This document shows positions 58,427 through 64,000 of a DNA stretch of 64,000 nucleotides, piece by piece (position 1 is the first letter of the stretch; every line of letters starts with the position of its first letter). The notes under the pieces are model-generated. The model had not been told where the DNA came from. It saw only the letters and a list, made by a program, of their open reading frames with translations, and did no database searches. The stretch spans positions 548,137 to 612,136 of the forward strand of contig NZ_JAQQKX010000001.1 in NCBI RefSeq assembly GCF_028550415.1, written 5' to 3'. The translations under genes and the position numbers were made by a program. This DNA comes from Asticcacaulis aquaticus (lineage in GTDB: Bacteria > Pseudomonadota > Alphaproteobacteria > Caulobacterales > Caulobacteraceae).

Positions 58427-60097
58427 CTAGCCGACCAGTTCGCCCTTGATGCCCTGATCGAGCAGGGCGATCGTGCGCTCCAATCCGAAGATGGCCACGA
58501 ACGACCCGAAGCGCGGGCCTTGCGACTGGCCCAGAAGGACTTCGTACAGCGCCTGAAACCACGCGCGCAAGGGCTCGAATTCGTGGACCTTTCCGACTTC
58601 GAAGACGAGGTTCTGAATCGCTTCGGCATCGCGCGTTTCGGGGTCGAGCGCGGCAAAGCGGTCGCGCAGGTCGATCAGCGCCGCCGTTTCCTTATCGTCC
58701 GGCAGACGGAAGGTCTTCGACGGCTTCACGAAGTCCTCGAAATAGTTCAGCGCATAGCCGGCCAGACGGTCGAGCACGGGCTCGGATTCCGGCGTCGCGC
58801 CCGGAATATAGGCGCGCAGGAAGCCCCACAGGGTCTCCTTGTCCGAGGCATTGGCCGCCGAGACGAGGTTGAGCATCAGGCCGAAGGTGACCGGCGGGCT
58901 TTGGATACCGGTTTCGCCGCGCAGCACGAACCACACCGGGTTTTCGATCTGCTTGGCCAGTTCCTGCTTCGGGAAGGCATCCATCTGCTGGAAGAACTCG
59001 TCCGTCGCGCGCGGAATGACGTCGAAATAGAGCTTCTTGGCCGATTTCGGCGACTGGAACATGTAGTAGGCCAGCGATTCCGGCGCGCCGTAACGCAGCC
59101 AGTCTTCCATGGTCAGGCCATTGCCCTTCGACTTGGAAATCTTCTGACCGGCCTCGTCGAGGAACAGTTCGTAGTTGAAGCCTTCCGGCGGCGTCCCGCC
59201 CAGCACCTTGCACACCTGCGACGAGACCTTGACCGAGTCGATCAGATCCTTGCCCGCCATTTCGTAATCGACACCGAGCGCCGCCCAGCGCATGGCCCAG
59301 TCGGGCTTCCACTGCATCTTGACGTGGCCACCGGTGACGGGGACTTCGAACTTTTCACCGTTCTCTTCGAAAACGATGGTGCCTTTTTCGACATTGCGCT
59401 CAAGCGTCGGCACCTGAAGCACATGGCCGGTCTTGGGCGAAATCGGCAGGAACGGCGAATAGGTCGCCCGGCGGTCCGGCCCGAGCGTCGGCAGCATGAC
59501 CTTCTGGATGTCGTCGAACCGCTCCAGAGCGCGCAGAAGCGTCGCGTCGAACTCACCCGACCTGTAGGCATCCGTCGCCGACTTGAACTCGTAATCGAAG
59601 CCGAACGAGTCGAGGAAGGCGCGCAGGCGGGCATTGTTGTGCGCACCGAACGAGTCGTGCGTTCCGAACGGATCGCGCACCACGGTCAGCGGCTTATAGA
59701 GGTCTTCGCGCAGGATATCGGCATTGGGAATACCGTCCGGCACCTTGCGCAGGCCGTCCATATCGTCGGAAAACGAGATCAGACGCGTCGCCCAGTGTCC
59801 GCCAGTCAGGGCGGTGAAGGCCTGACGGACCATGGTCGTGCGCGCCACTTCACCGAAAGTGCCGATGTGCGGCAGGCCCGACGGCCCGTAGCCGGTCTCG
59901 AAGATCACCGGACGATTCAAAGTCTCGAAGGCGGCCAGAGCCTCATCGGTCTTGCCCGCCGAAATCAGCTCCTGCGCCCGTTTTTGCTCCGCCTGATCCT
60001 TTAGACGCGTTTTCAGCACGCGCGCAATCAGATTGCGGGCTTGCTCGAACGGCCAGGCACGGCCGGTTTGCGCGAGGACAGTCAGTTCGGAGGACAC
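58427..60097 (-). CDS. lysK: Lysyl-tRNA synthetase, class I
   Basis: 556 residues from GTG 60097 (AAAGG about 10 bases ahead; a GTG at 60109 gives 4 more residues). HIGT (77-80, in [10 protein letters not shown]) and KISKSKGNG are the class I signatures. Charges tRNA-Lys. Class I LysRS is usual in alphaproteobacteria. Confidence 0.96.
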   Translation of the reverse strand: MSSELTVLAQTGRAWPFEQARNLIARVLKTRLKDQAEQKRAQELISAGKTDEALAAFETLNRPVIFETGYGPSGLPHIGTFGEVARTTMVRQAFTALTGGHWATRLISFSDDMDGLRKVPDGIPNADILREDLYKPLTVVRDPFGTHDSFGAHNNARLRAFLDSFGFDYEFKSATDAYRSGEFDATLLRALERFDDIQKVMLPTLGPDRRATYSPFLPISPKTGHVLQVPTLERNVEKGTIVFEENGEKFEVPVTGGHVKMQWKPDWAMRWAALGVDYEMAGKDLIDSVKVSSQVCKVLGGTPPEGFNYELFLDEAGQKISKSKGNGLTMEDWLRYGAPESLAYYMFQSPKSAKKLYFDVIPRATDEFFQQMDAFPKQELAKQIENPVWFVLRGETGIQSPPVTFGLMLNLVSAANASDKETLWGFLRAYIPGATPESEPVLDRLAGYALNYFEDFVKPSKTFRLPDDKETAALIDLRDRFAALDPETRDAEAIQNLVFEVGKVHEFEPLRAWFQALYEVLLGQSQGPRFGSFVAIFGLERTIALLDQGIKGELVG

Positions 60098-60203
60098 GTT
60101 GAGGCACACCTTTCAGGATACGAAAACACAGGCTGGCTTTAAGGCTTCGGTCTTCACGCGTCAATTGATTTGGCCCCTATTGACGGCGGCCCGGCATCGG
60201 GTG

Positions 60204-60221
60204 TACGTTTACGTAAACGTA
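60204..60221. promoter_or_regulatory. 18-bp palindromic operator before the MerR gene
   Basis: TACGTTTACGTAAACGTA is a perfect palindrome, 55 bases ahead of the MerR gene. It resembles the operator I recall for LiuR-type MerR regulators of acyl-CoA pathways. Confidence 0.75.
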
Positions 60222-60275
60222 AATTACGCGTTGTCGAAAACGCGATCGAGTTAACCGACCTACAGGGGGTCACAC

Positions 60276-60689
60276 ATGGATATGCGTACCTACACCATCC
60301 GTCAGCTTTCGAAGGAATTCGACGTCACCGCCCGCGCCTTGCGGTTCTATGAGGACAAGGGCCTGATCAATCCCGAACGCAAGGGCCAGACGCGCATCTA
60401 TTCGGCGCGCGACCGGGCGCGGCTCAAGATCATTTTGCGCGGCAAGCGCATGGGTTTTTCGCTGATCGAAATCCACGAAATCCTCGATCTCTACAACCGC
60501 GAAGACCGCGGCGTGAAGCAGATGCGCGCCACCGTCGCCAAGTACCACGCCCAGATCGAGACCCTGAAACGTCAGCGCGAAGACATCGATCAGGCGATCA
60601 AGGACATGACCGAGGGCTGCGCCTGGATGGAAGGCGAAATCGAGCGTCATGAGTCGTCTAAGACCGACGGCGATCTGAAAACCGCCTGA
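60276..60689 (+). CDS. MerR-family regulator, LiuR-like
   Basis: 137 residues. Winged helix (TYTIRQLSKEFDVTARALRF), dimer helix and a single Cys (EGCAWM). The acyl-CoA dehydrogenase gene follows 49 bases later, so it probably controls an acyl-CoA pathway. Metal-binding Cys are absent. Confidence 0.88.
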   Translation: MDMRTYTIRQLSKEFDVTARALRFYEDKGLINPERKGQTRIYSARDRARLKIILRGKRMGFSLIEIHEILDLYNREDRGVKQMRATVAKYHAQIETLKRQREDIDQAIKDMTEGCAWMEGEIERHESSKTDGDLKTA

Positions 60690-60738
60690 ATCCAACAGCT
60701 TCCCCGCAATAACTAAGAATAATCGTCAGGAGTCATCC

Positions 60739-62523
60739 ATGCCGTATAAGGCCCCCGTGCGCGACTATCAGTTCCTGTTCAATGACGTGTTCAAAATCGA
60801 ACAGTATTCGAACCTGAAAGGCTTTGAAGAGGCGTCACCCGATCTGGTCGCCGCCATCCTCGAAGAAGGCGCGCGCTTCACCGAAGAGGTCGTCGCCCCG
60901 CTCAATGGTCCCGGCGACAAGGAAGGCTGCGTCCTCAACGCCGATCACACGGTTACCGCGCCGAAGGGCTACAAGGAAGCCTATCAGCAGATGGTCGAGG
61001 CCGGTTGGCCGGCCCTGGGCGGCGATCCCAAATACGGTGGTCAGGGTCTTCCGCATGTCGTATCGACCGCCTATTCGGAAATGCTCACCGGTGCCTCGTC
61101 GGCGTTTGCCATGTATCCGGGCCTCACCGACGGCGCCGTGGCGGCTCTGACGGCGGGCGGTACGGACGAACTGCGCGATCTCTACCTGCCGAAGCTGATC
61201 AGCGGCGAGTGGTCGGGCACCATGAACCTGACCGAGCCGCATTGCGGCACCGATCTCGGTCTGCTGCGCTCAAAGGCCGTGCCCGACGCCGACGGCACCT
61301 ATAAGATCAGCGGCCAGAAGATCTGGATTTCGGCGGGTGAGCACGATTTCACCAGCAATATCTGTCACCTCGTCCTGGCGCGCATCGAAGGCGGCCCGGC
61401 AGGGGTCAAGGGCATCTCGCTGTTCCTTGTCCCGAAGTTCATCCCCGATGCCGACGGCCATCCCGGCGAACGCAACAGCCTTCAATGCGCCGGCCTTGAA
61501 CACAAGATGGGCATCCATGGCAATTCGACCTGCGTCATGGTCTATGAGGATGCAAAAGGCTGGCTACTCGGCAATGCCCACGAAGGCCTGAAGATCATGT
61601 TCTACATGATGAACAATGCCCGCCTCGGCGTCGGTCTTCAGGGCCTCGCCATCGGTCACGCCAGTCACGTCGCCGCCGTCGAATTCGCCAAGGACCGTTT
61701 ACAGGGCCGCGCCCTCACCGGCCCGAAATCGCCGGACAAACCTGCCGACTCGATCCTCGTCCATCCCGACGTGCGCCGGATGCTGCTGGAAAGCCGCGCC
61801 CTGCTCGAAGGCGGCCGTGCCTTCTTGACCTGGGTGTCGTTGCAGGCCGATCTGGCCAAGGGCTCCGAAGATGAAGCCACCCGCGAAAAAGCCAGCGATT
61901 ACATGGGTCTGCTGACGCCGGTTATCAAAGCTTTCCTGACCGAAAAGGGCCTAAAGGTCACGCAGGATTCAATGCAGGTTCACGGCGGTTCTGGCTTCAC
62001 CGAACACTTCCCCGCCTCGCAATATATGCGCGATATCCGCATCACCCTCATCTACGAAGGCACCAACGGTGTGCAGGCGCTCGACCTCGTCGGTCGCAAA
62101 CTGTCCTCCAAGGGCGGGCGTTCGGTGATGACCTTCTTCGGCGAGATCGACGCCTATGTCGCCGAACATGAGGGGGGCAAAGCCCCGGCTTTCGTCAAGG
62201 GCCTGAAAGAGACCAAGGCCAAGCTGATGGACGGCACCATGTGGCTGATGCAGAACGGCATGGGTAATCCGGACGCCGCCGCCGCCGGTTCGCTCGACTA
62301 TCTCCACATCTTCGGCCTGACGTCACTGGCCTATATGTGGGCCATGATGGCCGAGTCCGCGCAGGCCGCCATCGACGCCGGGTCGACCGATCCTTACTAT
62401 GCCACCAAGCTCAAGGTCGGGCGTGTGTTCCTCGATCGTATCCTACCCGAAGCCGACGCGCACCTGCAACGGATGAAGGCCGGGGCAGAGGATCTGTTCG
62501 CACTGGAAGACGAAGAGTTCTGA
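60739..62523 (+). CDS. Acyl-CoA dehydrogenase
   Basis: 594 residues. FAD-binding fold (MNLTEPHCGTDLGLLRSKAV; YEGTNGVQALDLVGRKL) with a C-terminal extension, as in long-chain or AcdB-like enzymes. Probably oxidises a fatty acyl-CoA in beta-oxidation. Confidence 0.95.
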   Translation: MPYKAPVRDYQFLFNDVFKIEQYSNLKGFEEASPDLVAAILEEGARFTEEVVAPLNGPGDKEGCVLNADHTVTAPKGYKEAYQQMVEAGWPALGGDPKYGGQGLPHVVSTAYSEMLTGASSAFAMYPGLTDGAVAALTAGGTDELRDLYLPKLISGEWSGTMNLTEPHCGTDLGLLRSKAVPDADGTYKISGQKIWISAGEHDFTSNICHLVLARIEGGPAGVKGISLFLVPKFIPDADGHPGERNSLQCAGLEHKMGIHGNSTCVMVYEDAKGWLLGNAHEGLKIMFYMMNNARLGVGLQGLAIGHASHVAAVEFAKDRLQGRALTGPKSPDKPADSILVHPDVRRMLLESRALLEGGRAFLTWVSLQADLAKGSEDEATREKASDYMGLLTPVIKAFLTEKGLKVTQDSMQVHGGSGFTEHFPASQYMRDIRITLIYEGTNGVQALDLVGRKLSSKGGRSVMTFFGEIDAYVAEHEGGKAPAFVKGLKETKAKLMDGTMWLMQNGMGNPDAAAAGSLDYLHIFGLTSLAYMWAMMAESAQAAIDAGSTDPYYATKLKVGRVFLDRILPEADAHLQRMKAGAEDLFALEDEEF

Positions 62524-62576
62524 AGGGGCTCGCCGCAGGGCCATAAGGCCCTGCACCCCTAATTTGGAGAACGTAA

Positions 62577-62605
62577 AAAGGCCGGTGCTTTACACACCGG
62601 CCTTT
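62577..62605. terminator. Bidirectional terminator
   Basis: AAAGGCCGGTG-CTTTACA-CACCGGCCTTT, an 11-bp stem between convergent genes. Confidence 0.85.
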
Positions 62606-62656
62606 CATTTTGTCGGTTATGGGGTGTGTGGTCTGCGACCCCACGACCTTGCATCC

Positions 62657-63139
62657 TTAGAGTTGCTCCAGCACGTAATCCGCCGACGAGACCTTGAACT
62701 CGCCCGGCGCTTCGACGAAGACCTGCTCGACGACGCCGTCATTGACGATCATCGCATAGCGTTGCGAGCGCTTGCCCATGCCGAAGCCCGACGCATCCAT
62801 GGTCAGGCCGACGCCGTCGGCGAATTCGCCATTGCCGTCGCCCAGCATCAGCACTTCGTCGGTGATGCCCTGATCCTTGGCCCAGGCCTTCATCACGAAT
62901 CCATCATTGACGCTGGTGCAGGCGACGAGGTCGATCTTCTTGAATTTGAAGGCCTTGGCCTGATCGCGATAACCCGGCAGGTGACGGGCCGAGCAGGTCG
63001 GCGTAAAGGCACCCGGCACGGCGAACAGAACGACGCGCTTGCCCGCGAAGACTTCAGAGGTGGTCAGCGGCTTCAGGCCCTCTTCGGCGGGCGACGAGAA
63101 CTTGACTTCGGGCAGCTTATCGCCGGGTTGGATCGTCAT
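62657..63139 (-). CDS. Peroxiredoxin, Prx5 type
   Basis: 160 residues from ATG 63139. P-x3-T-x2-C active site in PGAFTPTCS (Cys49). It reduces hydroperoxides. Confidence 0.93.
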   Translation of the reverse strand: MTIQPGDKLPEVKFSSPAEEGLKPLTTSEVFAGKRVVLFAVPGAFTPTCSARHLPGYRDQAKAFKFKKIDLVACTSVNDGFVMKAWAKDQGITDEVLMLGDGNGEFADGVGLTMDASGFGMGKRSQRYAMIVNDGVVEQVFVEAPGEFKVSSADYVLEQL

Positions 63140-63254
63140 GGTGCAGTTCCTTATCAAAAGAGGTTGGCTTTATAAGCCTGCGCTCTGACTTGCGCCAAGG
63201 GCCTTTATGCTCTTTTTTCTTGCCACAACGATTGTCGCCCCCCATCTTGCGCCT

Positions 63255-63875
63255 ATGAGCGCCCTAAGCCCTTCCGATCCGACCGAAACCGCCACGCTAC
63301 AGGGGCGGCTGCTGGTGGCCATGCCCGGTCTCGACGACCCCAATTTCGATCATTCCGTCATCTATCTGTGTCAGCACGACGAAGAGTCGGCGATGGGTAT
63401 CATCCTCAATCAGCCGATTGCGGGCCTGAGTTTCGGACGCATGATGGAAGAACTGGGCATCGAGATTACCGACGACCGTCAGACCGAGCACAGCATCTAT
63501 AATGGCGGGCCGGTGCAGAACGACCGCGGCTTTGTCCTGCACAGCCTCGACTACTTCATCGATGACATCACCCTGCCGCTCAATGTCGATCCGGAAGCGC
63601 TTGAGGTCCGGCGCGGCGTCGGCCTGACCGTGTCGCGTGATATTCTGGTCGATCTGTCGCGGGGGACGGGCCCGTCGAAATCCCTGATCGCGCTGGGCTA
63701 TGCCGGCTGGGGGGCAGGTCAGCTGGAGGCCGAAATCCGCGACAATGCCTGGTTGGTCGCCCCGGCCAGCCATGAGATTCTCTTCTCGCACGACCCCGAA
63801 CATATCTGGCAAAGCGCGTTGAAAACGCTGGGGATTGCCCCCGAGCACCTCAGCCATTTATCGGGCAAGGCTTAG
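63255..63875 (+). CDS. YqgE/AlgH-family protein
   Basis: 206 residues ([56 protein letters not shown]). UPF0301; role unknown, sometimes linked to redox or transcription. An earlier start at 63207 has no support. Confidence 0.95.
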   Translation: MSALSPSDPTETATLQGRLLVAMPGLDDPNFDHSVIYLCQHDEESAMGIILNQPIAGLSFGRMMEELGIEITDDRQTEHSIYNGGPVQNDRGFVLHSLDYFIDDITLPLNVDPEALEVRRGVGLTVSRDILVDLSRGTGPSKSLIALGYAGWGAGQLEAEIRDNAWLVAPASHEILFSHDPEHIWQSALKTLGIAPEHLSHLSGKA

Positions 63876-63881
63876 AGTACG

Positions 63882-64000
63882 TGAACCGCCCCGGCTTTGC
63901 CGGAGGCTCCAACTTCTGAGAAGATGGAGCTACTATGAACAAAACGACGAACAAGTTTTCACCTGAAGTCCGCGAACGCGCTGTGCGGATGTTTCTCGAT
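63882..64000 (+). mobile_element. IS3-family element, left end
   Basis: TGAACCGCCCCGG (63882-63894) looks like an IS3-type terminal inverted repeat. The orfA start [20 protein letters not shown] follows 41 bases later and runs off the window. Confidence 0.8.
63935..64000 (+). CDS. IS3-family transposase OrfA, N-terminal fragment
   Basis: 22 codons to the end of the window: [20 protein letters not shown], then LD. The [11 protein letters not shown] pattern is the usual start of IS3-family OrfA proteins with a helix-turn-helix. Confidence 0.85.
   Translation, partial: MNKTTNKFSPEVRERAVRMFLD

Noticed and set aside
58388..60004. A long open frame opposite lysK
   Set aside because: Shadow of the class I synthetase. 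It has no ribosome site or motif.

Overview
The window looks like chromosome (or a large replicon) of an alphaproteobacterium, most likely Caulobacterales and perhaps close to Asticcacaulis or Caulobacter. This is inference from several traits seen together: a perfect GTTC-N7-GTTC LexA box in front of an imuA/imuB/dnaE2 operon, a MucR/Ros regulator, a DUF1476 F1-ATPase zeta subunit beside pur genes, a class I lysyl-tRNA synthetase, a TonB receptor with an STN domain driven by a FecI/FecR pair, and high GC. No rRNA or tRNA gene was seen.

The window has two halves. Positions 1 to about 33.64 kb are mostly accessory. They hold (i) a leftward fecI-fecR-TonB receptor-secreted protein operon; (ii) two tandem XRE regulators with three copies of a 16-bp palindrome; (iii) a HExxH protein gene split by one in-frame TAA and a frameshifted DUF6499/DUF2285 gene; (iv) a complete type III CBASS operon (Trip13, unknown protein, HORMA, CdnC, NucC), followed in the same direction by a second CD-NTase-like gene, two tiny genes and a multi-pass membrane protein, with a perfect CIRCE (HrcA) operator upstream; (v) an SOS mutagenesis operon with two extra unknown genes; (vi) small unknown genes and an SRAP protein; (vii) a metal island of TonB receptor, CDF exporter and MerR regulator, where both transport genes have 19-bp-spacer MerR promoters; (viii) a MucR regulator; and (ix) a three-component ABC (DUF3732) system with a fourth gene.

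A 5'-truncated radC piece at 33.64 kb marks where ordinary chromosome resumes. From there to about 63.88 kb the genes are mainly housekeeping: msrPQ, purB, purC-purS-purQ-purL, the DUF1476 zeta subunit, bolA and a CGFS glutaredoxin, rpsD, a CNNM/CorC protein, a glutathione-dependent formaldehyde detoxification operon, a chemotaxis receptor, lysK, a MerR/acyl-CoA dehydrogenase pair with an 18-bp palindromic operator, a peroxiredoxin and YqgE/AlgH. Intergenic spaces carry GC-rich inverted repeat pairs and one 35-bp tandem repeat. The window ends inside an IS3-type element.

The best candidates for something new are the second CD-NTase module at 12.3-14.7 kb and the CIRCE operator ahead of the CBASS cluster. 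After these come the co-control of a TonB importer and an exporter by one CadR-like MerR, and the split HExxH gene. Family assignments rest on motifs recognised by eye; no database search was run.
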